Assembly: GCF_020382885.2 (NCBI RefSeq)
Contig: NC_058504.1
Coordinates: 20,223,019 to 20,287,018 of the forward strand
Reading direction: 5' to 3'
DNA length: 64,000 nucleotides
Source of the DNA: Scatophagus argus
Taxonomy: Eukaryota; Chordata; Actinopteri; Scatophagidae
This document shows positions 47,416 through 61,703 of this stretch, one piece after another. Position 1 is the first letter of the stretch. Each line of letters starts with the position of its first letter. The notes beneath the pieces were generated by a model, which was not told the origin of the DNA, ran no database searches, and saw only the letters and a program-made list of their open reading frames with translations. The translations under genes and the position numbers were made by a program.

Positions 47416-50400
47416 TATAGATTTCTTTATACCACCAGGCATTGTACCCTGAGCTAACATTTGGTGGCAGTGTCCTACAGGAATGGCCATCATGCTTTCT
47501 GGTTGGTCCACAGGGGAAGTTTGCTGTTAAGCCATGTATTTGTTGTTGAAAACATATTTTGTCACTCATGCTTTCTTGAGTCGCTGCTAATAAAATGTCC
47601 TTCCTTAATACATCACTTGCACAAAAACAGTGGTTATGTCATCCTGCTGCACATATCTCTCTGTATGCTGACAGCATGATTGTTTCTGTGTCATTGTGTG
47701 CTTTATGTCAAAATGGCTTTGTCACATTTTTCACACAACCTGCTAAAAAAACATCTATGATACTGACACATAGCCATCTACTTGTGCCCCTACAGACAAC
47801 ATTTTCTGTTCATTTTGATTTATATTATCTATATAAATAGATATTTGGTATATATACAGTGTTTATATTTCTGTCAAAACTGTGGTTGTTTTCTTGCTGT
47901 TCATGCCACCATGTTTTTGTCTTCTTCTCCCAGCAGAGCTCAGTTTGTGTTATGGCATCAAAGCAATGTGCTCTGATTGATCTGGAAGGTGCGCATGGCG
48001 GGAGGGTGATAGCACTCAATATATAGAGAGAGCTTATCATGAATGAATTATGTTTGGTTTGCAGGAGAACGTGTTAATGAGGTTTTGCTGCGCAATTAGT
48101 TAATTAAAACTGACTAAATATTTGAAATAAAACAAAAAAGCACTGATTGGATGCATGATGCCGACACAACACTCCTGGTTTTGCCAACAGTGAGATGAAC
48201 ATTTTGAGAGAGCAATTTTTCCAGTGGTTAAATTATTCGTTACAGCCCTTTGCAAACCAGAACTTAGGCCACCATCTGGACAGACAAAAGTAGACATGAA
48301 TTATTAAGAGGTAGCAGATCATTACTGTCCCGAAGTATGTTGCATAACCTGGGTTTATTTTTGATTTATTAGAGTTAAAGCAACACAAAGGTTGAATTTA
48401 TTTGATTAAAAACATTACATGTGCTACAGCTATTAAAAAGCTGAGACTTCAATGTCACTTGTGGTAACAAAGCAATGCATACAGCTCTTGTCCAGCGGTT
48501 TAGACCAATAAACATTCATGATGAAGTGAGCTCTCAGCATAGATCATGTAGGTGGGGGGAGGTGGATTCAGGGTGAATGTTCTACAGCAGAATATAATTA
48601 CAAATGTACCTGATCTCAGTTCCCAGTGCTGACAGTTTGCGCTCACATACGGATCAATTTTCAAAACAAATCAATAGAGGCCACCAAATCAAACCATAGG
48701 GATGATAAGGAGGGGGGAAAGGTCAGACTTTAGGTCTGGCCTCCCATATCTCTATTTTTTCAACTAGTCTGATTGGCTGTGTGGTTATTTTTATCATACA
48801 TATTAGCAACTTTTCCAAATGAAAGGTCAAACTATTTCAGAATGCTTTTTTACTTTTAGTTAACTGCAATCTACAGACTGGGACTACTTTGCGCAAGAAA
48901 GCTCATCGAGAACACCACACATCAACTCACATCACTGCGACACTGTGGACATTATTTTTATTGAAGTTTGTGAAAGAAATCGGTTTTTACAAGAGCCCAG
49001 ATTTGCCTTGCATTTCTGAGTGGATGCCCTTTTTAAAGACTATTTTCTTGGCATTCATGCTTCACTGGACAGGTTACACTGACAAGCTACAGACACAGAA
49101 ATGAGAGATGACACAAGTTCTCTGGATAAGGCAGGCGTTCGCCCAAGGACACGACATTTGGCTGCAACATTTTATCCAAACATCATGCCTTTGTTCGTCT
49201 TGTTATTTTAAAATTTTTATACAGTTCAGATCTGCTAAATCTATTGCTCCATGTTGGCAGATAAAACTTCCGAAATGTCATTGCTGGCTTGTTTCAGGAT
49301 GTTAAAGAACAAAATTCCAAACTCTTTTTTTTTTTTTGGTTTCTTTGGCTGCACTACATGGAACTGCTGTACATGTCTTGTGCATCGTTTTGTATGAACT
49401 TGCACAAAGTTCAATGTGGCATATAGTGTTCAGCCATCTTGAGGCGTTTCCTCCTTGGGGCGGAATTTAAGGCCCCGTCAGTTTAAACAAACTCATCTGC
49501 ACACCATGTATTTTGTAATTTTGAATTTGTAAAATTCACTGTTCAACCAGTAATAAAATCAGATCATCTGAAACTGAAATGTTCACCATTTGCGAATCAT
49601 TACTGTGTGGTACTGAGTTAAATCATGTTTATTAGATTTTAATATTCAGTTCAGCTGGAACTGATACATTTCCATGCAGCAGCTGTATTAGTCTTGACAG
49701 TCAGCTGTATTCTAAACCCTTTGAAAATGCTTTGAAATACTACTAAGCTTATCAACGCCAACTGAAAGCAGCAGCTCCCTCAACTCCAGTTTGTTTTTAA
49801 CACATGCGGTGATGTGAGTTGACAAGTTTGTAGATGAACAGTCTTGATATGAAAAGTTGCTGTGGACAAAGCAGTTCTGAGCTGTTATCTTCTGCTCCGT
49901 TCATCAAAGTTAATCCAGAATTCAACTGAACCCATTAAGAGGTTCTGAGAAGCTTGTGTAATTCATTGTGAAACATACTTAATCTCCAAAATTGACTTGC
50001 TGACTTGACTATCCTCAGCTGTTTCAGTGTATAATTGATATTTGCAAGTAAAGTGAAAAGACGAGACATGGAGTGGAAATTGCACATTACTTTAAAATCC
50101 CTTCTTAATTAACAACGCCATGCCCTGTGAATACTCTGACACAGAGTGGGAGGGACAAATGGACTTAAGATACTTAAGATACATAACTGATAACAAAACT
50201 TGTTACTTGAGGTGAATGAAAGAGTTATTTTGTAGACCAAAATAGACTTGTTATAGTCACTCACCTTGAGATTCATTAACGTAATTCTGCCTTTGTGGAT
50301 TGCTTTATTTTTGCTTTGAGAACCTTGTCAGCCAGATTGAGCTCCTACCCTGGGATCATCTTTTGCCCATGTTTGCTCTGGTACAATTAATGGCTAATGT

Positions 50401-53400
50401 ACTTTGGGATGGGAAATTTGGTGATCATGTGTGATACTTTACGTGCATGAATATCTTGCAAGGTGCATTCAACTTTAAAGCTAATTTCTGCTTCTCTTAT
50501 AGGGAGTGAGGCATGAAATTAAAACATTCTGTTGTTTAAACTAGAGCAGCATTTGCCACACTCCATGACTTTTTAGTGAAGAGCTTTAGGTTGAAAAGAA
50601 AATTTGTCATAATGGTGATATGCTCTTTAACAGGATTATCACACCCAGAGAATCCCATCCCTTTAGTCATGTAAATCTGGGATGCACAGAGAATCAGTAA
50701 AATGCTTTGTCAGCTTAATTTACACACACATACACACACACACGTACACACAAACGATTAGAGTTTGCGGTGTATATATGCATGATGCAAGAAGGACAAA
50801 ACGTTTCTAAATTAGCCACTGCACAGTAAAGGTCTTTTAGATAGGTACAAACAGGAACAAAGTGACTTTGATGTTTTAGCACATCCTATTTAAAAAGTTG
50901 TTCTTGCTAAACCGCCTTGCCTGCATATATTACACTGTATATTAAAACCCTTTTGAACCACTCCTGTCAGTACTTATTTTTCTACTCTAATTAAACTGTA
51001 TACGTTTAGAAAAAAGTCATCTAATTGATTTGTAGAATGTAATTACAGTCAGGCCTCATTCTCATTAAATACAGCCGCTTTGGCTCGCTACAACACACCT
51101 CATCCTGAAGCAGAAGGTACTCTTTAGAGCGAAAATCTAAAATAAGACTACCAGTAAAATTATTAAAAGAAAAGCTTAAATAAGAGCTCATTTGTTTATT
51201 TATGAGAAAAAAAACATTCTCAAGTCTGTGAGGTAAATATGAAACTATTGTATGGTCAGTAGCTTGGCATAGAAACTGAGGAAGCATTGGCCTCTGTGCA
51301 AAGATAAATGCATGGAAAAGGTTAAATGCAAACAGCTTGCAGCAGTGAGTGATCAAATGGGCCCGTTACAGTTTGTGGTCAGTGCTAAAAGCAGAGCAGA
51401 GGGTACACGCCTGACATTCTTTCATGTTGTATCACAACACCTAGATAAGGCAAGGGCATATGAATGTGTTTTACACATGGACTTTTCATCGACCTCTGTG
51501 ATCTTGAAGCTCACCTTAACCTTGATTTTATTTTTATGCAGCCGACCTCAGCTTGTCAATCAGAGCAGATGTCCTTAAGGCTGTAACCTGTTCCTCAATC
51601 CAGAGGCTAAAGATTACCTTCTGTTTCCTGTTTTTAGTGAAGCTAGCGGGCTGCTGTCTGTGGCTTTATATCTCCTCGTAATTGTTGTTGTGCATCTGTC
51701 ATTTTTACCAGTGCAACAGAAGCACATGAATGAGTTCAAGGATGGAGAAATGATTATATCATGCGTCAGAATTAGGTTCAGTATATTTCTATTGGCTGTG
51801 CTCCAGCTTAGAAACCTTTTTAAGAAGAAACCTGAGATCAAAGCCTGTCCTGTCCTTCTGCATGCCATTCTGTTTAATCGAATTTAGAAAATGAAAGAAG
51901 ATTATAAGCTGCTGCTGAACAGGTTAAAGCATGCTATGATGTGTTGCTAGGGACTGCACGTACCAGGAGTATTATAAACTATTTGAAAGAAAATAGGTTT
52001 ATATTTCTTCATAACGTAAACTGGAGAACAACTGCACATAACCTAATAACTGAATGTTTTTGGCTAACAATGTGCGACACATAATTGGTTGGAATAGTCA
52101 CACCAAGTCAAGTTATCCAGAGCTTACCCAGCAGTCAGAAGCAGACGGAAGGGTAATCAATGATGGTTGGCTAGACAGCTTGGCAGAAAGTGACTGATAG
52201 CTGATATACACAGAAAGTAGACGCAAATGAATAGAAGCTGGGTAGGCAAAGTGAAGGGTCAGGCAATGGGCTGAAGTGTGATCTTCCAAAAGGTCTGAAA
52301 TGGTGAGGTTTGAATAACAGAGTTACTCAGATGTAGAGGAAGGGAGATAGAGGAGGATACAGCTGCCATGGAATAAATAAGGAATGAGGATCCTGGATCA
52401 GTTTGACTGTAAAATTAATAATTAATGGGAGAATTATGTGCTCTAGCAACAACATATGTAGGAACATTTGAGCATAAACTGTCACTCAAGGTCGGTAAGC
52501 TAACTAAAAACTAATTTATACTCAACAAACTTGTTTGGAGTAATTCTGTCATCCTGTCAAAAGATTACCGTTTGAAACTGGATAAGAAGCCAAGTGCAGA
52601 TTCACAGATGGCAGAAATGTGACATGTAGGTTTAATGCATGAGAAACTTAAGGGTCCTCAGTCTCCACAGTGCTGTCTACAAATCTGTCTTCATTTGACA
52701 AAATGTCCTCACACGCAGATTCAAGCTACAGTACATGAGACCAAAGGTTTCATTTGCATATATGAAGTGGTTATGAAAGATGGAAAAAAAGAATTATATG
52801 AAAAGCTACACTGAGAATAACATTGATTCCCACAAACCAGTCAGCCACCCCCAGACTTCAGACAAGACGGAACAAAAACTGCATGCAATCAAAATTAAGG
52901 TGAAAGTCATGTCATTTTAAAGGGTGTGTCATTTACTTTGTCATCAAAAAATATAAGCAGTTAGCATATATAAAATGAAACCATCTATTGTTGATTTTGT
53001 AGGACAGACTCCCTGATGGACAGATGAATTTCCTCCTGGTTAGATAGTCTTGATGGTCTGAGAGACCTTCGGTGGCCTGGAGTCACATCCATCTGAAAAA
53101 TATATCAACACCTGCTGATACAGCTTGTTTTGTTTCATTTATTCATATAACACCGATATAAAATGAACATGTAGAAACGTAGAAATGAAATGATGCAATC
53201 AATTCAATTCCTTGTCAAGATTAAAATTTTGGATGGACGCTAACCTTTGTCTTCAGATCTTGCTGTTTGATCCTGGGGTGTGGTGTCTGGTTCTGTCCAG
53301 ATACCTGGCTGTGGTGGGTCACTGTCCAGTGGATTATCAGGCTGCACCCCCAGCAGAGAAATCTAAATTGTGTTTTTTGCATATTCGTGGTTTGTGATTA

Positions 53401-56400
53401 TGTTTAGGCATAAGTCTGCTGCTCTTACAGCTTGGTTCATATGCTATATACCGTTAGCCTGATGGCTTTTAATAAATGAAGTTCCTCGACATACTCAGGT
53501 GGGTAAGAACAGACTTGGCTGTTTTCTGAGGGCCGTTGTTTGCTTTTACATCACTTGCAGAGTCATAGTGCACCATTCATGACAGTTTCAACACAGCGTC
53601 GTGCAACTGCAGTTTTACTTCAGTATGAAGTGAGCAAAGGCTTCCATTTTCAACTGGCCACATATTGTTGATCTTCCTACCTTATGTTTTTCTTCTTCTG
53701 TCTTTTTCCTTTGTCCATTTCAAACAAAATTGCTAGTCAGCCATCTTACTCACAGCCTTTTACTGGGTATAGGCTAGAAATGTTTATCACTTGGCAAGCA
53801 AGGCCAGTTTTGTGCTGCAAGTCAGTAACACATCACAGCAAGCAAACGTCCAATCAAACGTTTTAATATCCACTACATTATGACTTCACGGCTGTTTTAG
53901 CAAACTTAGTACTAGCATAGGAAACCATTGCCAATCTTTTCAAGTCACCGCAAGACTTTATGCTGTTATTAAATCTGCTACTGAGTCTGTCTCAGTGGAA
54001 ACAGCTAGTCTATCCAGGGTTTCATTAAAAACATGTTGTTCTATGTTTTATGTCTCTTGCTTAATCTGATGCTCTTTTCCTTAATTTGTCAGATAAAAGC
54101 AGGCTCCATTTCCCTTCCTCCTGCAGAGGTTCTTAGTGGAGGACAAGCCTCACTCAAATGAGGCCACTCAAGTGAGCAGGACATTATGTCTGAAACTGCA
54201 GTTGTACTATCTGAATCGATGACTCACTACTTGATGCAGGGCAAAGTCCATCTTTTGATGAAAATCTTGTGAGATTATCAAACTTTCGGAACGGCTACTA
54301 AGTGAATCTTGTGGTCATCCTCAATCATCACCTCTAAGGTCAAGACTGAACTTCGTTGGTCTGAGAAGTTGTAGGCCATTTTATCTATAGTGCCACAATT
54401 TTTTCTGACAATGGAACTGCTGGACAATGATCTTATGCACAAATACAAGGCTGCCAAGCATCTTTTATTTATTTATTTGGATGTACATATGTTTGCAGTA
54501 CAGTACGTCATATAAAGTATGTATGTACAGTATGTTGACAGTATAGGCAAATTATCTTCAACTGTATTTAATAGCTCTACATGTTGAATGCTTGATTCTT
54601 GAAAAAAATGATTTGAGGAAAAATGTTATTTTAGTTAAAGCTACTCTTTTTTTAGATAATGGAAAAGGTAAATTAGGCTTTTCAAAGCAGCTTTGTTTCT
54701 GAGAAATAATTATAGAACTTCAAGCTGCAAGGCGTCACTGTGCACAGCGTAGAATGATTGCTTTTTACTGTCAAAGGTTTATGCATTGGCTTTAGTAATA
54801 TGTAGTCATAATGAATACCTGTAACAGAAATATGGACTAAAAGTGTCATCTGGTACTGACAGTGTGACAGAGAATTGAAAAGATTGGCAAGTGTCATTGT
54901 TTGACATTTGAAAAGTTAGGATCTCTAAGGTGAATTTCACTTCAGTCCCTCTGATGATTGAAATCAAATCTGTCTGAAGTCAGCACCAGTGGAATTATAT
55001 GCTAGCATGAATCATAATACATCCATCTGCTGATGCTTGGTCTAGACAGAGACAGGGACAGAAGGACAGGGCCACAGTTGGGGGCTCAGCGAACACTTTG
55101 TAACGGAAGAGGTGCTGTGACCTTGCGCCAATATTGAAAAGCTAAGCTTGACAGAATGTACACAGTAATTCACAACAGTTAACTGTACTGTTTTCAGTAT
55201 TGCTATATGAAAACAATAATAATTAAAGGTTGATGAGTGTTATTTCACTCTGCCTCCATAAAAGTAGATGCAACTGACCTTAATGTATCAGCACTTTTTC
55301 TGTTGTTAAGACTAGTTATTTTTGCTGTTTTGGTTGTCCGTCCAATGTGGCATTGCTGTAAACTATTTACATCGCCCTGGCAAATCACATGTCATTTACT
55401 CAGCAACATCATTAACTAACCTGTGATGAAGTGCTGGCCACAGACTTACATACATTGGCTGGCTGGGTCCCATTTAGCATTTTCATCCTCTCTGTATGAC
55501 ACAGTAGAACAAAAGCATTAAAGATACTTTTGTGTTGCACCAATATCAGCAAAATACATGTTCAGCTGTTGAGCACTAAGAACATGCCTACATGTCCTAT
55601 CTTGCTCTCCGGAGTGTCTCTCAGTGTCTCTGGGGTTGAACTGCACAGTGATTGACAGTTAGAAGATGTCTGCCAGGATCCTGGACACTTCTAATGCACT
55701 GGCCTCTGGCCATGAGTCCTGAACCCTGAGGCTGTAAGCCCTGCAGCTTTCAGATTAATAGTAACAGAAACAGAACTGAGTCTGTTTCTATGTAACAGTT
55801 TTCAAATATCACACAATATCACTGAGCTGTGGTTTTTACTGGGGCCTGTGGTTCCCAAAGTGGGCTTAGTGATGTAGTCAGTATGTGAAAAAAAAGGCGA
55901 TATGCAAACTGATCTACAAATAGACATTCGATCAGAAAAAATTAATTTGTTTGATTTGTCCAAAAATGAAAGTCATTTCCATGTATCAGTATGTAAATAC
56001 AGTTCTTGAGCGTAATCTTTGAATATGCGTGTCACTCTTATGGCTTCTGTAGTTAGAACACTAAGTGGAAAAGCATGATGCAGACAGCAAAGGCAGAAAT
56101 AATGCAAGCAATTACAAATCTAAATACAAAGTAAAAAGGCTTTGATGAAGTGAACACAGGCAGAAATAGACAGGCAAGGTTCACAAAACAAGATTCAAAA
56201 ATACAAAAGGCACCAAAAACAAACTGGCAAACTGAAGAGGGAGCACAAAGACTAAATACACTATGGAGGGAACGAGGAACACACATAACAGCTATTCAAA
56301 AGGCAGGAAAAATACAAAGGAAGGAAAAGTAAAGTGAAGATGACACGAAGAGGTGAGCTACATCACTTTCTATGCACACAAAGGGCTCATTTCTCTCAAA

Positions 56401-58017
56401 TTTTAAGAACAATGTCATCGAGCACTTCTCTTTAGCTATTATTATCCATAATGCACAAGTACAGGATTATTTCTAAATGTACCATGTGATGTGGCCAGCT
56501 AGATGGCTGATTGGACAATTTAATTCATATGGCTTTTTCTTTGGTGATGTCATGCAAACAATGCAACATGAGTTCTGGCTAGCAGCATGGTGGATAACAA
56601 GCTTGTGCCAAAAAAAATAATCATATTCAATGAAATATTTGGTTTTAATGGTACAAATGGAGAAACTCTTCAAGTCTGGTTTAAATCTGCAGGTCTATGA
56701 AAGTCTGTCATTTCATAATAGAAAAAAAGACTGCATTTCAACAAGTTTTTCTCTTGTTGGAATGCTTGTAACTTAAAGCAAGTTTGACGACTGCCAGATT
56801 TTAGATGAACTTTATATGTTAATTCAGTGACTAAAAAAAGTGTTATCATGGGCAATGGATGAACAAAGACTGCAGACACACTATGCATTTACAAAATAAT
56901 GGGTGGTGGTTATGAAATTGACTCACAAGATTTGACATGGTGCCCCTCTTCTGCAGATACGGTTACCTTCTTCAATCAAGTTTCCCTCTGCTGACTTTGG
57001 TTGATGCTGGACAGAATTTAATGTGAGGTTTTCCAGGCACTGTAATCAAACACAGTTTCATGATAATAAAAATCGAAAAGAGTAATATTAATCATCAGGA
57101 ATTTGTCTTTAGTTTATTTTTAAACCAGTACTCATTCCATCCCTATTATCCTTATTGAAGTCAGAGACTCTGAAGGACTCATCATATGTACAAGTCAAAC
57201 TTAAATAATTAGATACAGATGCTTAAAAAAAATCATTTGACTGAAAATATAAAGACATTTCATCCCATACAAAGAGGGATGTATATCTATGTGCTGTTCA
57301 CAGTTCTGATACTTTTCTGGTATATTAAACAAACCCAGGACATAGATGAACCCCAGACTTAGCACTTACCAAGCACTTAGCAATACCAACAGGCTGGAAA
57401 TAGCAAAGAGATTAGTACTCAAAGGAAGCCCTGAACTTCAACTACTGAAAGAGTGTGCACCGTTTGAAAACCTTTGAGAATAAGCATGACCCTCACCCTC
57501 ACACTTGAAGTTTGTGTGGGTTGGGTTCATTGTTGCCACTTGAGACTGTTGGAGAAAAACACAACCACTACAACTGCAGTTCTAGTACCAGTTTTCTGCC
57601 TGTAGGCCTCAGGATGCTGAAATAAGTCAGTTACAGTTTGACACACCACAATGAGGTGTAGAAGATGCTGCACAGGAAAACTTGGCATAATGACACAAAG
57701 GTTTATGCTTTATTTATGTTATGTTTATTTAAGTGTTTCCAAACAGTATTTTCAGTTTCACAATAAAAACTGGTTGGTTTGGGATCTATGTCTGATTAAC
57801 TGCTACACCTCTGACAAGGAGCAGCACAGCAGCTTCTCTGGGCCAATTCAAAAGCAACAGCCATGTTTTTTATGGCCACGCCAGTGAAAAGCCGCATCTC
57901 TATGTCTTGTGCATAACTTTATTTAGCAATTTTCTGAGACTTCATTATAATCAACAAAGAAAATAGTGAAAATTTGCAGCTCTACTCAGATGATCCAAAT
58001 AAAAATAAATAACAGTC
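47416..58017. other. Intergenic desert, no gene recognised
   Basis: AT-rich sequence without a credible exon chain. In human, RXFP1 follows TMEM144 as I recall, so I looked for LDLa, leucine-rich repeat and 7TM-like exons on both strands and recognised none. A short CA-rich tract is at about 50721-50751. No RNA gene was seen. Confidence 0.5.
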
Positions 58018-58395
58018 TGTGTTATGGTTTGGCTTAGTATGTTTTCTGTTGTGCTTTTCTTTTTGTGCTCTCTCTCTCTTTCCTTTTCCATTTCCTGTTC
58101 CTTCTGCAGAGCCTGTGTGTGGCAGGGGGTGTGGCTGGCTCCTCCTGTTGGCAGCTGAGGCACACCTGAGTTCTATCAGCCTATTCACTCCACTTTATAA
58201 GCCTGGCCTTCACTCCTGCTTGCTGCCAGATTATTCTACGCTCTGTCTCTGCATGCTGTTCACCTGTTACCTGAATCGAGATTCTCCTGCTGATGATTTC
58301 TTCCTGCCAGCCAGCTCCTTGCCTCCTGTATTTAGTTTGTAGAGTGATTAAAAGAACCTTTTGTTCGCACTCACCAGTCATAAACGAACTTGACA
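58018..58395 (+). mobile_element. LTR-like element (possible solo LTR)
   Basis: This segment begins TGTG and ends ...TTGACA. In the right order it has a pyrimidine- and GC-rich U3-like part, a TATA box (TTTATAA, 58194-58200), a TTGCTGCC-type region downstream, and an ATTAAA polyadenylation signal (58347-58352) about 45 bp before the end. This U3-R-U5 arrangement resembles fish LTR retrotransposon ends. No clear target-site duplication was found and no internal coding region adjoins it, so a diverged solo LTR is the best but not only reading. Confidence 0.45.
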
Positions 58396-61300
58396 GAATG
58401 TATAGAAAAAGGTCATGGTATTTCAGAACTTTGTGTACATAATTTTCCTCTGATATTTCTTTTTCTCCTGTCATATCAAACAGCTTTTCAGCCTCCACTG
58501 AAACATATTTACGTGTTGATTTGCGGTTGCTATCAGACGTAGCTCGGACAACATGTCCTTGGTGTGAACAATGCAATTTTTCAGATGGGGCTTAGTGTTT
58601 CACAGCCACCCTATTATGTCTATGCCTTCTCTTTAAAAGAAAAAGAAAGATTTTTTTTCTTTTCAGCAGTGCACTGATAACCAGACTGACATTCTCTGAA
58701 ACCTTGCAATAGAGCATTAGAATTAGGTGGTTAGGGAATACTGAAATAGGTTTTAAAATTACCATATTTGTATTCTGTGGAAAACTGTTTTGGGCAATGG
58801 GTTTCTCGTATGTGAATGCAGGCTGTAGTACATTTTTTTCATCTCTTTTGACACTTCTGTTTCAAATGTGCAATGTACTTTGATGATGAAATCCTTTCGC
58901 TATTGATTTTTTACAGCTCTGTTCCCTCTGTGTTATTACTTCACTGAGAAAACTGTCTGTGGTACGATAGCATGCCTACTTACAGCACAACAGCCACAGT
59001 TCTCACTTAAAAATAGATAAAAACATCTTCAATATATAGTGTTTTGAGTGTTTGACCAAAGTGAGTGAGACACAGAGATATTTATCACTAGAAATAAGCT
59101 GTACTTGGTGTTTGAGCAGCACTTTCTCAGTCACCATGCTGTTATTTGTAACAGTATCTTCTGTATCTGAGGCTAATCCAGGCATCTTTTCTTTACTGAA
59201 CTCTACCGTGTTTTGTCCTCTCAGCCTGTGCCCATTACAGTGCTGCTCTCTTAATGTCAGACACACTCTTCACTCACAGATAAGAGTGTGTGAATACGTG
59301 AAATGCCACACAGTGGTAGAGCATGATAAAGTTGTATGCAAGAAAATATGATAAAGAGCCCTCTACCCGTCCTCTCCAGTGGAGAAAACATGATGCAATG
59401 GCCTCTTGGGTGCACTGCAGGCTTGAAAAGCAACTTTCTATGACTTTTCCGGTGAAAGAAGGGAAGGAGTAGCACAGCCAAAATCATCACATGTTAAAGT
59501 GATAAACATTATCATCAGCTGTTTCCAATCAATGTTCATGCCATGAACTTGGTTAGTTAGTTTCATGGATCGTTCTTTCAGAAATTAACAACATTAAAAA
59601 GGACATACTGCTGTAACTGCACTTTACATAGCTTAGAGCAGCATGTTTGGGGATTATTAAATTCACAGTGGAATGTACTGCATATTTGTTTCTTTACATT
59701 CTGATTTTTTTTTAATATGTCATTGAAAGACAAGTGACCAAGTAGACTTTAAAATTTCAATGCAGGGTTGCAGCATGTCAGCCATGCTGCCACTGTCTAA
59801 CACTCACAAAGGTAAATGACAACATGTCAACATAACCTATTGTTTGGTTAGCTGTTAGGAACATCACCTTGCAGATGAATGAGGTTCAAGTGAGGATAAA
59901 ATGCTGTGGGTTCTGACATCCCTAAAAAGCAGAGAGGAACAAGTTTTCAGTTTATTTGCTAAAACCCTTTATGTGGGTTATAGTGCTGAGTTTCCATGAA
60001 AATTCTCTATTTTGGAAGATTTAATTAGTGGTACTGTAGAATTATCTGATACTGAGAGTTCTTTTTCCCATTTCTTGGTTTGAATAGGTTGGATGAAATA
60101 TAAGCATTTGTCAGTATAAAGAAATACAAATGTACAGCATCACTAAGCGGTACAGTGTTGTTGTAAAACAAGAACTGGACACCATAGGGATCAACATGGT
60201 TTGAAGTTAGAAAATCACCATCCAGGTATGATGTTGCAATGTAGGCCTATGCCAGACAAAATTCATTAATTATTGTCCTTTCACCCTGCACTACAAAACA
60301 GTGTTGAACACTTAAAGAACCATCAAATATGCAGTGCAGAAGTTCCTCCTCACCGCACGGTTAAGTGTGAAATCGGTTTATTGTACAAGATGGGCTTTTA
60401 GCTTCCTCCTAAACTCCCTCAGCATACAGCACACTTTGAACAATGTGATGAAATGTTTTATGAATTTCTGTTTTCTGATGCAGTATGCAATACTCCAGTA
60501 AGGATTGTCTTGTTTGTCATCTCCCTCTTCACCTTAGATAGTCCATTGAATATCTTATTGAGTTATTTCCTCTGACAGACTTTGAGACAAACAGCAACTG
60601 AAATTCCAGCACGGGAGCGGTAACAGTAGATAAGAAAGTGTAGGGGATCTTCTAAGAATGCTGTTACGCTGTGGCGCATCTCGTCCGCTCTATGGTCTGT
60701 TGTTTCAGATGTCCTTCCACCATCAGAAGGACATCTTGCCAAAGCCTCAGTGTGTATTTTATTTGTTTATTCAGATGTGAAGCATTAGGCACATTTTCAC
60801 TTTAAAGCTTCTTTGGGTAATTTCACACATTGCAAGCTTCAAAAGGCATATATGAAATGCTTGAATTTTGAAGACCGCATTTCCTAGCAATCTTGTAAAG
60901 CAAAACAGTAAAGTGTGCATCCGATGGAACTATAATTGCCTGCTGCTGGGGATGGAGTTGATGCAAAACAAGCTGAAACACTTACATGCTGCTGTGAGTT
61001 TTCTGTTTCGCTCTCAGGTTGCATTTCATTTTTCTCGTGTGCATCAATGACCACATCCACCAGCCAAACAGCACAAAAAATTTAGGTCCACTTAACATAA
61101 AGTGAGTCAACTTTCCCGCTTTCTGATTGGACAGGCATGTGCTTCACACTGTACTGCATGGGTAAACGTATTGCCATTTGCAGATTTAAACATTAACCTG
61201 CTTAACGAGGATTTCTGTTCACGTACATTTTCCTGTCCACATTTTTCTTTTATTTTAACATCAAAAACACACTCCTCAACACTGACTAATATGACATCTA

Positions 61301-61682
61301 AGTGGCTCCCTGCCATTCTCATTAATGCTGAAAGCTATTCAATGAAAATGTCCAGATGCACACAATCAGTTTTTATTCGACTTAAGTTCTGCATTGCAGC
61401 GTTTATTTTCAGTTTCTCTGTCTTGAATTCCTATTTTGTGCACTAACACTGAGCTTCCCTCTGTTGAAGTGAAGAATTTTTCTGACACTATTTTGTCGGT
61501 TTTTGACATATGCTACATCTGTAAATCCATACACTGGGATGGCAGCTCTTTGACACAGAGAAAACTACTGCCTGACACCTGATTCATTTTGGTAACCGTT
61601 TAAAGGCAATTTCACCTTCAGCGTAAGTGACAGAAACCCTTGTAACATTCTGGACACATATAATTTAACTCTGACATTTTGA
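58396..61682. other. Intergenic, no gene recognised
   Basis: Nothing coding could be supported. A 114-codon open frame at 61102-61446 has no recognisable domain. One strong hairpin is listed separately. Confidence 0.5.
60707..60736. repeat. Inverted repeat: 11-bp perfect arms, 8-nt loop
   Basis: AGATGTCCTTC (60707-60717) and GAAGGACATCT (60726-60736) are exact reverse complements around the loop CACCATCA. It would fold as a small stable hairpin in DNA or RNA; no flanking gene explains it. Confidence 0.85.
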
Positions 61683-61703
61683 CTATATATATATATATAT
61701 ATA
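61683..61703. repeat. (AT)n tract
   Basis: About ten AT units abutting the left edge of the LTR-like element. Confidence 0.9.

Noticed and set aside
58019..58342. A 107-codon open frame
   Set aside because: It lies inside the LTR-like element and covers its pyrimidine-rich U3-like part; no domain is present.
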